A stretch of 64,000 nucleotides of DNA, from NCBI GenBank assembly GCA_947448735.1, contig CANFOS010000014.1, positions 1 through 64,000 of the forward strand, given 5' to 3'. The DNA is from Comamonadaceae bacterium (GTDB lineage: Bacteria > Pseudomonadota > Gammaproteobacteria > Burkholderiales > Burkholderiaceae_C). Position numbers and translations under genes: made by a program. Under the pieces are notes generated by a model. The model did no database searches. It was not told where the DNA came from and saw nothing but the letters and a program-made list of their open reading frames with translations. Shown here in pieces: positions 8,605 to 17,529 of the stretch; the first letter of the stretch is position 1; each line of letters opens with the position of its first letter.

Positions 8605-9822
8605 ATGTTGATTGATTTTTTCTACACCCTTCGTTCGGCCAAGCTGCCTGTGTCTCCCAAGGAATACCTGATGCTGCTGGAAGCCTTGCAGGCGGGCGTG
8701 GTGGGGCCTAACAGCGCGGCTGCTTCAGATGGCGAGGTCAATGAAGGTGCCTACAAGATCGACGACTTCTACTATCTGAGCCGCACGATCCTGGTCAAGG
8801 ACGAGAAGCACTACGATAAGTTTGACCGTGCCTTCGCCGCTTACTTCAAGGGGGTGGAGCTGCTGGCTGACTTCACCAAAGACATTCCCCTGGAATGGCT
8901 GCGTAAAAATCTGGAGCTGGAACTGAGCCCCGAGGACAAAGCCAAGATTGAAAAAATGGGCTGGGACGAGCTCATGGAAACGCTCAAGAAACGTTTTGAA
9001 GAGCAAAAAGAACGCCACGAAGGCGGCAGCAAAATGATTGGTACCGGCGGCACCTCCCCCTTTGGGGCGAACGGCTACAACCCGCAAGGCATACGCATCG
9101 GCCAGGAGAAAAGCCGCAACAAAAGTGCGGTGAAGGTATGGGACCAGCGCGCTTACAAAGACTACGACGACACGCAAGAACTGGGCACCCGTAACATCAA
9201 AGTCGCGCTGCGCCGCCTGCGCAAGTTTGCGCGACTGGGCCATGTTGAAGAGCTGGACTTGCCCGACACCATTCATTCGACGGCCGCCAATGCAGGCTGG
9301 CTGGACATCAAGATGATTCCCGAGCGGCACAACAATGTGAAGGTGCTGCTGCTGATGGACGTGGGTGGCACCATGGACGAACACATTGGCCGGGTCGAAG
9401 AAATGTTTTCTGCGGTGAAGTCAGAATTCAAATACTTGGAGTTTTATTACTTTCACAACTGCGTGTATGACTTCATGTGGAAGAACAACCGCCGCCGATT
9501 CAGTGAGAAGTTTGCGACTTGGGACATCATTCGCAAGTACAACAAAGACTACAAACTGATTTTTGTCGGCGACGCCACCATGAGCCCGTATGAGATTTTG
9601 CAGCCAGGTGGCAGCGTGGAATACAACAACGAAGAAGCGGGCGCTGAATGGATGCAGCGCCTGACCAACGCCTTCCCAAAATTCGCATGGATCAACCCTG
9701 AACCCCAGGGCGTGTGGCAATACCGTCAATCGATCAGCGTTATCCAGCAACTGGTCAACCAGCGCATGTACCCGTTGACCATCAAGGGGCTGGAAGAGGC
9801 AATGCGACTGTTGTCGAAATAG
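8605..9822 (+). CDS. VWA-domain (CoxE-like) protein
   Basis: 405 residues. The C-terminal half is a von Willebrand A fold whose metal-site motif reads MDVGGTMDEH (about residues 251-260), where the usual form is DxSxS, so the first Ser is Gly. The N-terminal half is charged and helical. It is the expected partner of the MoxR ATPase at 6846; in the CO-dehydrogenase system the equivalent pair is CoxD/CoxE. No cox structural genes are present, so the client complex is open. Confidence 0.83.
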   Translation: MLIDFFYTLRSAKLPVSPKEYLMLLEALQAGVVGPNSAAASDGEVNEGAYKIDDFYYLSRTILVKDEKHYDKFDRAFAAYFKGVELLADFTKDIPLEWLRKNLELELSPEDKAKIEKMGWDELMETLKKRFEEQKERHEGGSKMIGTGGTSPFGANGYNPQGIRIGQEKSRNKSAVKVWDQRAYKDYDDTQELGTRNIKVALRRLRKFARLGHVEELDLPDTIHSTAANAGWLDIKMIPERHNNVKVLLLMDVGGTMDEHIGRVEEMFSAVKSEFKYLEFYYFHNCVYDFMWKNNRRRFSEKFATWDIIRKYNKDYKLIFVGDATMSPYEILQPGGSVEYNNEEAGAEWMQRLTNAFPKFAWINPEPQGVWQYRQSISVIQQLVNQRMYPLTIKGLEEAMRLLSK

Positions 9823-9848
9823 TCAGCCCGTACAATCTGCACTTGTCA

Positions 9849-9923
9849 GCCGCCATAGTTCAACGGATAGAACGAGTGCCTCCTAAGCGCTAGATACAGG
9901 TTCGATTCCTGTTGGTGGTACCA
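9849..9923 (+). tRNA. tRNA-Arg (anticodon CCT)
   Basis: A complete cloverleaf can be drawn: acceptor GCCGCCA with TGGTGGT (two G-U pairs), D stem GTTC/GAAC, anticodon stem AGTGC/GCGCT with loop CTCCTAA, and T arm ACAGG TTCGATT CCTGT. The discriminator is A and CCA is encoded. It reads AGG codons. It immediately precedes the catabolic cluster. Confidence 0.96.
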
Positions 9924-10340
9924 AAAATCGCTTTGATCGACAACATGTTATTTTCTGGGAAATGGCGCGGACGTCAAGCTGTTTTGAACAGCCACTTTTT
10001 CGCCCCACGATGCGCCTTGAACCCATGTCACTCGCCGCATGGGACTGGCGAAAAATGAGACCCTTAGCTCTTGGCTCGTAGCCTGCCAAGAGAAAAAGAA
10101 CATGGATTAAATCATCAGCTTACTGAGGCCCATACTTGCGCAGATGGGCGGACAGTGACCATGACCGCCTAAAAGACTTGGCATTTCCCAAATCAGTCAA
10201 CGACTTTGACCAACGATCTGTTATCTGCCGGAAGCATGACCTCGTGCCTGAACGAAAAAGGCCGCCTGCTTGTGGTGGCCCGCTCGATTTATAACGTCCA
10301 ACTGTTCACCCAAGGTTCCAAGCTAAACCGCTGATGATGA
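9924..10340. other. Gene-free stretch after tRNA-Arg
   Basis: About 415 bases between the tRNA and the Bug gene. The minus-strand open frame through the tRNA is an artefact. The only structure I can support is the terminator at 10253-10280. No integrase remnant or direct repeat of the tRNA end was found. Confidence 0.55.
10253..10280 (-). terminator. Intrinsic terminator of the Bug receptor gene
   Basis: Read on the minus strand: GGCCACC, loop, GGCGGCC, then TTTTTCG. A 7-bp stem with a T-run lies 60 bp after the stop of the gene at 10341. Confidence 0.8.
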
Positions 10341-11321
10341 TCAGTCTGCCTTGAAGCCAGATGCCTTGACAGTCGGCTCCCAGAATGCCCGCAAAGTACG
10401 GTTCCTCTGCTGGGCTTCGGCAGGTGTGCTGGCTTCGGGCATGAAATTCAGCGCGGTGATCTTGTCACGCACCTGCTTGTCGCCAAGCGCGGTCGCTACG
10501 GCTGCGCTCCACTTCTGCACCACAGCCGTTGGCGTGTTGCGGGGCAGGCAGAGTGAAAAGATCGACGATGCGGTCAGGTTCTTGTAGCCCAGTTCGGTGA
10601 AAGTGGGCACCTCTGGCACCAGCGGGGATCGCTTACTACCCGAAATGGCCAAGATCCGGACTCGGCCACCCTTGTGGTATTCAACAAGGTCTCCCACATA
10701 GGAAGTGCCCGAACTGAACTGGTTACCCACCAACCCAGGCATCATCGCTGCCGCACCAGAAAACGGCACGTCCGTCATCGGTACACCGATTTCCTTGCCG
10801 ATCATCAGGCCCAGGAGGTAGGTGGGGCCACCCAGCGCGCCGTGGCCGAAATTGGCCTGGCCGGGGTTGGCGCGGACCCAGTCGGCATACTGAGCCAGAG
10901 TCTTGCTGGTCGAAGCAGCAGGAACTGCCAAGGCCATCGCGGACTCCGCCACTGTTGAAGCCACCACAAGGTCAAGATCAGGGTCGTAGTTCAGCTTCTG
11001 GTAGACCAGTGGATAGATGGTACTGAGGAAGTCAGGGCACATCATGGCAACGCTGCCGTCGGTAGGCATCGTCTTGAGTATGTCGATGGCGATCCTGCCG
11101 CCCGCACCCGGCTTGTTGTCGACGATCACGTTGTGCCCGAGCGGTTCCCGAACCTTATCTGCCAGCAGCCTAGCAATCGTGTCGAGCGTGCCGCCCGGCG
11201 CAAAGCCCACCAGTATTTTGTAGGGCTGCTGTGTACCTTGAGCCTGAGTTTCCGGGACCACTGCAGCAGCGAAGGCCGCGCCGATGAACAAAGATAAAGC
11301 AAATTGCTTGAATGATTTCAT
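10341..11321 (-). CDS. Bug-family (tripartite tricarboxylate type) periplasmic solute receptor
   Basis: 326 residues with a signal peptide ending in ETQAQ. The family segments are ILVGFAPGGTLDTIARLLADK, NKPGAGG, and a C-terminal EVPTFTELGY. These proteins bind small carboxylates in the periplasm. Most Burkholderiales copies, like this one, have no TctA/TctB permease nearby. ATG at 11321 has AAGGA before it; longer in-frame starts would disrupt the signal peptide. An operator-like palindrome lies 42 bp upstream, which places the gene in the GntR-linked cluster. Confidence 0.9.
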   Translation of the reverse strand: MKSFKQFALSLFIGAAFAAAVVPETQAQGTQQPYKILVGFAPGGTLDTIARLLADKVREPLGHNVIVDNKPGAGGRIAIDILKTMPTDGSVAMMCPDFLSTIYPLVYQKLNYDPDLDLVVASTVAESAMALAVPAASTSKTLAQYADWVRANPGQANFGHGALGGPTYLLGLMIGKEIGVPMTDVPFSGAAAMMPGLVGNQFSSGTSYVGDLVEYHKGGRVRILAISGSKRSPLVPEVPTFTELGYKNLTASSIFSLCLPRNTPTAVVQKWSAAVATALGDKQVRDKITALNFMPEASTPAEAQQRNRTLRAFWEPTVKASGFKAD

Positions 11322-11362
11322 ATCCGTCCTTAAAAAATTATTCATTCCAAGATTACACAATA

Positions 11363-11372
11363 TGTACGGACA
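11363..11372. promoter_or_regulatory. GntR-type operator, site A
   Basis: Core TGTACGGACA in the context AATATGTACGGACAAC, matching the cluster consensus TTGTMCGGACAWAT. It precedes the minus-strand Bug gene. Confidence 0.75.
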
Positions 11373-11474
11373 ACTGTAAAGTCGTAGCAAACCCTTGGGC
11401 GTCTTTTTTTTGCAAAACTGATAAACCAGCAAGTTTTAAAGTTCTCGGGTTGCGGTAAACCCGTTCAACACTGC

Positions 11475-11503
11475 TTGCTATCAAGCTGACGCTCATCCAT
11501 AAT
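11475..11503 (+). promoter_or_regulatory. Sigma-70-like promoter of the CMD gene
   Basis: TTGCTA, 17-bp spacer, CATAAT. The operator core at 11505 starts 1 bp after the -10 box, so a bound repressor would cover the transcription start. Confidence 0.5.
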
Positions 11504-11504
11504 T

Positions 11505-11514
11505 TGTATGGACA
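11505..11514. promoter_or_regulatory. GntR-type operator, site B
   Basis: Core TGTATGGACA, one base off the consensus, between the -10 box and the ATG at 11546. Confidence 0.68.
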
Positions 11515-11545
11515 ACGGGCGTTACTGTAGGCACATGATCCATCC

Positions 11546-12094
11546 ATGAACTTTCCTATTCTTCCTGTCGACCAGATCGGCTCTCCCCTGCGCGAGAAGA
11601 TCGGAACCATTGAAGCGCTGGGCGGCGACACGCGCTTCTTCCAGTTTGCCGCGCATGCGCCCCATGTGGTCCAGCTGTACTGGGTCCAGTTTTACCAGGA
11701 CGTCTTTTTCAAGGGGCTTTTACCAGTGCGTCTGAAGGAGATCGCTCGCCTGCGGCTCGCAGCGCTGAATGGCTGCTCGTTCTGCCAGGTCGGTGACAGG
11801 GCGTCAGCCATGGCCAACGGGTTGCTGGAAAGCGAAGTCGAGGCGCTTTTCGGCGACGGGCAGTCCCCTACTTTTTCAGCAGCCGAGCAGGCGAGCGCCG
11901 ATGCAGCCACGCGCATGTCGAATTTTGATGCCGAAGGGGTGCTCGACGACAGATTGAAGGCGACGCTGATGCAATGCTTCGAACCCGATGAACTGGTGGA
12001 ACTGTTTGCAGTCATTGGCATCCTCACCGGGATGGCACGCATGCTGCACGCGGCCGGCTTCATCACGCGCACCTGCGAAACGCGGCCCGCCTGA
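11546..12094 (+). CDS. Carboxymuconolactone decarboxylase (CMD/AhpD-like) family protein
   Basis: 182 residues. The AhpD-type motif is in LRLAALNGCSFCQVGDRAS, with the CxxC pair at about residues 74-77 and no distal His in the usual place (CSFCQ instead of CxxCxxxH). Family members are decarboxylases or thiol peroxidase partners. The CxxC favours a redox role. The gene is a single-gene unit under sites A/B, divergent from the Bug receptor and convergent with the racemase-like gene. Confidence 0.82.
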   Translation: MNFPILPVDQIGSPLREKIGTIEALGGDTRFFQFAAHAPHVVQLYWVQFYQDVFFKGLLPVRLKEIARLRLAALNGCSFCQVGDRASAMANGLLESEVEALFGDGQSPTFSAAEQASADAATRMSNFDAEGVLDDRLKATLMQCFEPDELVELFAVIGILTGMARMLHAAGFITRTCETRPA

Positions 12095-12201
12095 AACTCG
12101 GGCAATGCCAACGCTGCCCTTTGGCGGTAAGTTCTCCGTCTTGCGAACCGGCCGGTGAATCAAGGGCTTGCGCTGGAACGACTGACACCTTCCTGCTGAT
12201 A

Positions 12202-12945
12202 TCAGTGGCGCTCCAGCAGGCGGCCAAAGCCGCTTTGGCGGTCGGCGATGCCTGAGGCGCGCAGTGCGTGCCAGTAGATGGCAGTGTTGATCGCCACCAC
12301 CGGTTTCCTGAGCCATGTCTCGGCCTGGCCGGCCAACCTGGCCATGGCCAGGTTGGTGCCCACCTGCACCAGGCCATCGATGTCATCACCGTCGAGCTCG
12401 GCAAGCGCGTCGCGCAGTTGCGCCTCGGATACGTGGGCGATCTTCACCGGACTCTCGCAGCGCAGGCCTTTGATCCGCTTCACCTCGAAACCAGCCTCCT
12501 CGAAAAAGCGCACCACGTTGCGGTCGCCCACTGACTGGTAGGGCGTGACCACGGCGATCTTTTTCATGCCCAATGCCTGGAACGCGGCCTCACAAGCCTC
12601 GGAGCCCATGGACACCGGCAATCCGGTGCGTTCGTGCAGCTGCGCCTTCAGTTTGCGACTGGCGCCCAAGCCGTCCCAGAAGGTCTCTGCGGAAATGCCA
12701 AGCACCAGGCGGTCAGGCTCGCAGGACATCGCCGAGTCGACCGCCTCGTCCTGCGTGGCGGCAATCAGTGCGATCAGCCGTTCGAAGTCCGCGTCGTTGT
12801 GCAGCGGGATATTGGGGATGCGGATGCGGCTGACGTGGTTGGTCACGCCGGGCGGGCGCATGTCATCGAACTCGGGCTGCACGCTCGTGTTGGTCGAAGG
12901 GATCAGCACGGCGAACTTTTGGCGCCATCCAAGCGAATCGGACAT
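12202..12945 (-). CDS. Asp/Glu racemase superfamily protein (maleate isomerase/arylmalonate decarboxylase-like) without the cysteines
   Basis: 247 residues, the normal length. The N-terminal PSTNTSVQPEFD corresponds to the PSSNTxxE substrate loop of maleate cis-trans isomerases. In the family one or two Cys do the chemistry, in motifs like GCTS and SCTN. Here the first reads GISAETFW and the second VGTNLAM, so both Cys are replaced (by Ile and Gly in my alignment). The protein must use another mechanism or a different role (lyase or binding). A maleate, malonate or succinate-like substrate is the family expectation. It is under site C, divergent from the cupin/TRAP operon. Confidence 0.8.
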   Translation of the reverse strand: MSDSLGWRQKFAVLIPSTNTSVQPEFDDMRPPGVTNHVSRIRIPNIPLHNDADFERLIALIAATQDEAVDSAMSCEPDRLVLGISAETFWDGLGASRKLKAQLHERTGLPVSMGSEACEAAFQALGMKKIAVVTPYQSVGDRNVVRFFEEAGFEVKRIKGLRCESPVKIAHVSEAQLRDALAELDGDDIDGLVQVGTNLAMARLAGQAETWLRKPVVAINTAIYWHALRASGIADRQSGFGRLLERH

Positions 12946-13033
12946 GGGTCACTCCATCATAAAACCAGGGACAAGACGACAAAATTGTAGACATGGATCC
13001 CCGTGAAGCCGCTAGATTACTGTATATTAAGGT

Positions 13034-13043
13034 TGTACGGACA
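13034..13043. promoter_or_regulatory. GntR-type operator, site C
   Basis: Core TGTACGGACA in GGTTGTACGGACAAATAATT, in the divergent region between the racemase-like gene (minus) and the cupin/TRAP operon (plus). A TATATT box at 13023-13028 lies just upstream. Confidence 0.78.
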
Positions 13044-13170
13044 AATAATTTTGTTTGATTGTCGACAGGGGTGCCACTGGGCCAACGGCGCATGTTTGAC
13101 ATCGACGAAATCGCCGACGCGTATTGGCTTGGGCCGGGGCGTCGGGCAGCACGCACCCAAAGGACGCCAG

Positions 13171-13563
13171 ATGAACGTAGACCCGCGCGCGATAGCGCCC
13201 ACCCTGGGCTTCTTCACCACCCGTGACGCCATTGCGCCCGAACGCTTGGCCTCGGTCGAAGGCGTCAAGCCCAAGGGCAAAGTCGAGGTGCGCCGCGTGA
13301 TGGTGGGCAACGAGATCCTGATGCTGCATGTGCTGCGTGAAAAAGGCCTGGTCGACCCGTTGCACCAGCACGATGACCATGAAACCGTCGCCTACCTGAT
13401 CAAGGGCCGCTTGCGTCTGGTGATCGGCGGCAAGGAATTCATCGCTGAAGCCGGCACCTCCTGGATCCACCCGCGCGGCGTTGCGCACTTCAGCGAAGCA
13501 CTGGAGGACTGCGAGCAGCTTGAGATCAAGTCGCCCCCGCGCAAGACCTGGACCACTGAATAA
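13171..13563 (+). CDS. Small single-domain cupin, copy 1
   Basis: 130 residues. A cupin barrel with metal-ligand pattern HQHDDHETVAYLIKG followed by G(x)5HPRGVAHF, and a C-terminal SPPRKTW. The ATG at 13171 follows AAGGACGCCAG; an upstream extension in the same frame has no ribosome binding site. It is the first gene of the unit with the TRAP transporter. It is clearly a paralogue of the cupin at 30884, which ends this cluster. The function is unknown; such cupins can be small isomerases, dioxygenases or ligand sensors. Confidence 0.83.
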   Translation: MNVDPRAIAPTLGFFTTRDAIAPERLASVEGVKPKGKVEVRRVMVGNEILMLHVLREKGLVDPLHQHDDHETVAYLIKGRLRLVIGGKEFIAEAGTSWIHPRGVAHFSEALEDCEQLEIKSPPRKTWTTE

Positions 13564-13633
13564 GGCCAGCAGTTCGCCTGCAGGCACAAGCACAGGCACC
13601 TGCCGATAGCCCCCGTTTTTTGAGGAGATGAAG

Positions 13634-14206
13634 ATGACGACCTTGCTTCAATGGTGTTCAGGTGTTTCGCGCTGGCTGGCCTGGCTGGGCGGAGCCGCCC
13701 TGCTACTGAGTGCCGGCCTGATCTCGTTCGACGTGGTGTTCCGGGCCCTGTGGAAGGTCACCTACTTCGAGAGCTTCGAGTTGTCGACCTACGCTTTCGC
13801 GATCGCCACTGCCATGGGCATGTCCTATGCGCTGGTGACCAGAGCCCATATTCGCATCGAACTGCTGTACGTTGCGCTGCCGGAAAAATGGCGGGCATGG
13901 CTGGATGTGTGGTCCTACGCCGGGCTTTCGGTGGTCAGTGTGGTGCTGGTTTACTGGTGCGCGCAGACCGTGTTGGGCAACTGGCAGAGCGGTGCACGAT
14001 CGAACTCGTCGCTGTCCATACCGCTGATATGGCCGCAAGGTATCTGGCTGCTGGGCCTGGCCTGGCTGGCGCTGCTGTCCACCTTGTATGCGTTGCTCGG
14101 GCTCGCCAAATGCCTGCGCGGGCGCACGACCGACGCCAACCGGATGCTCGGGATGGCGTCGTTACAGGAAGAAATTGAGGCCGGCACCGGCCAGGAGTTG
14201 CGCTGA
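13634..14206 (+). CDS. TRAP transporter small permease (DctQ-type)
   Basis: 190 residues with four predicted membrane helices, the DctQ pattern. Typical segments are FDVVFRALWKVTYFESFELSTYAF and the polar DxxxRA at the end of helix 1. GAGGAG lies 6 bp before the ATG at 13634 (an ATG two codons earlier overlaps the box itself). Its stop overlaps the start of the large permease as ATGA, so the two are translationally coupled. Confidence 0.9.
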   Translation: MTTLLQWCSGVSRWLAWLGGAALLLSAGLISFDVVFRALWKVTYFESFELSTYAFAIATAMGMSYALVTRAHIRIELLYVALPEKWRAWLDVWSYAGLSVVSVVLVYWCAQTVLGNWQSGARSNSSLSIPLIWPQGIWLLGLAWLALLSTLYALLGLAKCLRGRTTDANRMLGMASLQEEIEAGTGQELR

Positions 14207-15501
14207 TGCTAAGCCTTACCCTGATCCTTTTGCTGGTGCTGGCCGGTAGCAGCCTGTTTGTGGCGGCAGTGCTGGGCGTGCTCGGTTATTCGCTGGGTAC
14301 TTTCTTTTCGCCATTTCCGCTGATACGCGGTCTGGGCGAAGTAGCGTGGAGTTCCAGCGCCGACTTCATCCTGGTTGCAGTACCGATGTTCATCCTCATG
14401 GGCGAATTGCTGCTGCGTTCCGGCGTGACCGATGCCATGTACGAGGCGCTGGACCGCTGGGTCGGCCACATCCCTGGTGGGTTGATGCACACCAACATCG
14501 CAGCGTCGGCGGTGTTCGCAGCCACCTCAGGCTCCAGCATTGCCACGGCGGCCACCATCGGCACAGTCTCGATCCCCAACATGGATCGCTACGGGTACGA
14601 CCGCGGCATGTTCCTGGGTACGATCGCCGCAGGTGGCACGCTGGGCATCCTGATCCCGCCGAGCATCAACATGGTGCTGTATGGCGCCATGTCCGATACG
14701 GCCGTCGGGGACCTCTACCTCGCAGCACTCATTCCCGGAGTGATGCTCGCGTGCATCTTCTCGGTCTATGTCTATTTGCGCTGCATCATGAACCCCTCGC
14801 TGGCGCCGCGCGGCAAGGTTTCCACCTGGAGTCAGCGCGTGCGGGCGTTGGTACACCTGCTGCCGCCGGTGATGCTGTTCCTGCTGGTGGTGGGCTCTAT
14901 CTATGCCGGCCTGGCCACGGCCACCGAGGCGTCGGCGCTGGGCGTGATGGGCGCGCTGGCACTGGTTGTCACGCGCGGGCGGTTGACGCTGGCGCTGCTG
15001 CTGCGCTCATTCGAGGGGACGGTGCGCACCACCGCCATGGTGATGGCGATCGTGATCGCGGCCTATTTCCTCAACTTCGTGTTGTCCACGCTGGGCCTGA
15101 CCGACGCCGCCGTCAAGTGGGTTGGTGAGTTGGGGTGGACGCCACTGGCGGTGATGCTGTCCATCATCGTGCTCTACATCTTTCTCGGCTGCTTTGTCGA
15201 GTCGCTCACACTGATGATTGCCACCACCCCAATCGTGGTGCCCATCATCAAGCAACTGGGTTACAGCCCGGTCTGGTTTGGGGTGGTGTTCGTGATCCTG
15301 ATCGAGACCGCACTGATCACCCCACCCATTGGGATGAACCTCTTTGTGGTGCAGTCGGTGCGCAAGGGGGGACCGTTCCGCGACGTGGTCATGGGGTCGC
15401 TGCCCTATGTGGTACTGATGTTCCTGCTGATCGTCGGCCTGATCGCGTTCCCTGGGCTCGCGCTCTGGCTGCCATCCGTTTTCGCTGCAAGCCGTGCGTG
15501 A
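14206..15501 (+). CDS. TRAP transporter large permease (DctM-type)
   Basis: 431 residues and about 12 hydrophobic segments, as expected for DctM. Family motifs include the N-terminal FILMGELLLRSGVTDAMY, ATSGSSIATAATIG and GTLGILIPPSINMVLYG. It is the Na+-dependent translocation subunit working with the DctQ subunit upstream and the binding protein downstream. The ligand is probably a small carboxylate or its amide or imide, inferred from the cluster. Confidence 0.95.
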   Translation: MLSLTLILLLVLAGSSLFVAAVLGVLGYSLGTFFSPFPLIRGLGEVAWSSSADFILVAVPMFILMGELLLRSGVTDAMYEALDRWVGHIPGGLMHTNIAASAVFAATSGSSIATAATIGTVSIPNMDRYGYDRGMFLGTIAAGGTLGILIPPSINMVLYGAMSDTAVGDLYLAALIPGVMLACIFSVYVYLRCIMNPSLAPRGKVSTWSQRVRALVHLLPPVMLFLLVVGSIYAGLATATEASALGVMGALALVVTRGRLTLALLLRSFEGTVRTTAMVMAIVIAAYFLNFVLSTLGLTDAAVKWVGELGWTPLAVMLSIIVLYIFLGCFVESLTLMIATTPIVVPIIKQLGYSPVWFGVVFVILIETALITPPIGMNLFVVQSVRKGGPFRDVVMGSLPYVVLMFLLIVGLIAFPGLALWLPSVFAASRA

Positions 15502-15534
15502 CACGGCCTGTTCTTTCAACCTGAGGAGAAGTCA

Positions 15535-16590
15535 ATGAAACTCGTACGCCGTTTTGTCTGGAGCGCTGCGGCGCTCGGTCTGTGTCTCGCCAGTGCGGTA
15601 CAGGCGCAGTCATCCCCCAAGGTCAGCCTGCAGGTCGTGGGCAACCTGGGCATCACCACCCAATACAAGGACCTCGAAGCACCGTTTTGGACCAAGGATA
15701 TCCCGGCCGCGACCGGTGGCGCGGTCACGGCCAGCATCAAGCCCTGGAACGAGATGGGCCTGAAAGGCCCCGAGGTCTTCAAACTGCTGAGCCAGGGCGT
15801 GTTCGATGTCGGGACCACTCAGCTCGGCTTCGTCGCCGGTGATGCCGCCATCAACGACGCGACCGACCTGGCCGGTGTGTCGCCCACGATCCAGACCTTC
15901 TGGGAAGTGACGACCGCCTTTCGTCCGGAGCTGACGCGCTACTATGAACAGCAGCTCAAGGTCAAGGTCATGGCCATGTACTCGTTCCAGGCGCAGGTGC
16001 TTTTCTGCCGCTCCGAGATCAAGAGCCTGGCCGACCTCAAGGGCCGCAAGGTGCGCACCTCGGGCGCCTCGCAGGCCGACTTCATCAGCTACTTCGGTGG
16101 CTCTGGCGTGAACATGGCTTTCGGCGAGGTGCAGCAGTCGCTGCAGAACGGCGTCATTGACTGCGCCATCACCGGCACCTTGGGCGGCTACAAAGCCAAG
16201 TGGTACGACGGTGCCAAGTACCTGTATGCGCTGCCTATCAACTGGGGCTCCGGCATGGCTGCTTTCAACCTGAACAGCTGGCGCAAGCTTGACGCGGCCA
16301 CCCAGAAGACCATCACCAGCGAATACGCGCGCTTGGAAAAGGCCATATTCGACCAGAACGTGCGTGAAAATGACCTCGGCCTGGCGTGCAACACCGGTGG
16401 AGCCTGCTCTGAAGGTCCAGCGGGCAAGATGGTGCTGGTCGCTCCCGCGGCCGGTGACGTCGAACTGCGCCGCAAGGCGCTGATTGAGCAGGTGCTGCCG
16501 CGCTGGGCGGCCCGTTGCGGCGCTGAGTGCGTCAAGAACTGGAACGCCACCGCTGGCAAGGTGGTCAACCTGACGGCCAAGGCCAACTGA
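15535..16590 (+). CDS. TRAP transporter periplasmic substrate-binding protein (DctP-type)
   Basis: 351 residues with a signal peptide ending in AVQAQ. The DctP-family core LADLKGRKVRTSGASQ and GEVQQSLQNGVIDCAITG is present; the Arg in KVRTSG is the conserved carboxylate-binding Arg of the family. Four Cys in the C-terminal third (ACNTGGAC, RCGAEC) could form disulphides in the periplasm, which is not common for DctP. A GAGGAG box lies in front of the ATG. It is the third TRAP subunit, 33 bp after the large permease. Confidence 0.92.
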   Translation: MKLVRRFVWSAAALGLCLASAVQAQSSPKVSLQVVGNLGITTQYKDLEAPFWTKDIPAATGGAVTASIKPWNEMGLKGPEVFKLLSQGVFDVGTTQLGFVAGDAAINDATDLAGVSPTIQTFWEVTTAFRPELTRYYEQQLKVKVMAMYSFQAQVLFCRSEIKSLADLKGRKVRTSGASQADFISYFGGSGVNMAFGEVQQSLQNGVIDCAITGTLGGYKAKWYDGAKYLYALPINWGSGMAAFNLNSWRKLDAATQKTITSEYARLEKAIFDQNVRENDLGLACNTGGACSEGPAGKMVLVAPAAGDVELRRKALIEQVLPRWAARCGAECVKNWNATAGKVVNLTAKAN

Positions 16591-17505
16591 TTGGCCAGTG
16601 CCAGCGACACCGGTGCCAACCACGGCATGCCTGTGTTGCTGATCCTGGTCATGGTGGCTTGGGGTGCCAACATCCCGGCCGTCAAGGCCCTGACTGGCGT
16701 CATGGACGTGATGTGGGTTGCTGCGCTGCGCATGCTGTTGGCCACGCTGGTGCTCACTGTAGGTCTGTGGTTGCGTGATCGTCGCCTACCCCGTCTGCCA
16801 GTGGCCCAGTGGTGCTATTTGGGCGCCACTTCGTTTCTGGTCGTTTACCTCAACCAGGTGATGTTCGCCCACGGCATGGGCCTGACCACCGCCACGAGTG
16901 CGTCACTGCTCATGGCCCTGATTCCCCCTCTGTCTGTGGCGGCGGGTGCCTTGCTGATGAGAGAGCGGGTGCAGCAGCGGGTCATGCTCGGCATCGCGCT
17001 GGGTTTTGCCGGTGTGACGCTGGTGGTGGTCAAGGCGCCTGGCGCACATTTAGGCATCACCGGGCTGGGGGAGGCGGTGCTTGTGCTGGGCTTGCTGGCC
17101 TTCGTCGGCGGCGGTCTTCTTATCCAGCGACTGGCGCAAGACATCGATGTGCTGGTGGTAGGCTGGTCGACCTATGGCATGGGGACGCTGATGCTGCTCG
17201 CACACGCCATGCTCGACGGTGACTGGGGACAGGCCCGAGCCGCCCTCGAAACACCTTCTGTGTGGGGGTACCTGCTGTATTCCGGGATGGTGGGCACGGC
17301 GCTGGCCAATCTGGCGTGGTACTTCGCGATCGGCCGCATCGGGCAGAGCCGGGCCAGCCCCTTTCTTTACTTGCTGCCGATCTTCGGCGTGTTGTCCTCT
17401 GCACTGATGCTGGGCGAGCCGCTGGGTTGGTGGCACCTGGTCGGCTTGTTGCTGGTGATTGCCGGTACACGGCTGGGCACGGCACCGCGCATCGCGCCTT
17501 TGTAG
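16591..17505 (+). CDS. EamA/DMT-family membrane transporter
   Basis: About 304 residues with ten predicted membrane helices in two EamA repeats, the RhaT/YdcZ-like drug/metabolite transporter fold. The TTG at 16591 touches the TGA of the previous gene and has AAGG before it. The first ATG, at 16627, would remove only 12 polar residues and is the alternative start. As the last gene of the TRAP unit it might export a product of the pathway. The substrate is unknown. Confidence 0.8.
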   Translation: MASASDTGANHGMPVLLILVMVAWGANIPAVKALTGVMDVMWVAALRMLLATLVLTVGLWLRDRRLPRLPVAQWCYLGATSFLVVYLNQVMFAHGMGLTTATSASLLMALIPPLSVAAGALLMRERVQQRVMLGIALGFAGVTLVVVKAPGAHLGITGLGEAVLVLGLLAFVGGGLLIQRLAQDIDVLVVGWSTYGMGTLMLLAHAMLDGDWGQARAALETPSVWGYLLYSGMVGTALANLAWYFAIGRIGQSRASPFLYLLPIFGVLSSALMLGEPLGWWHLVGLLLVIAGTRLGTAPRIAPL

Positions 17506-17529
17506 GTGGTGACCCTCGTACCTTGGTCT

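Noticed and set aside
9883-10089. Minus-strand 68-codon frame ending in PPTGIEPVSSA
   Set aside because: It is the antisense of tRNA-Arg; this peptide is a frequent database artefact of that origin.
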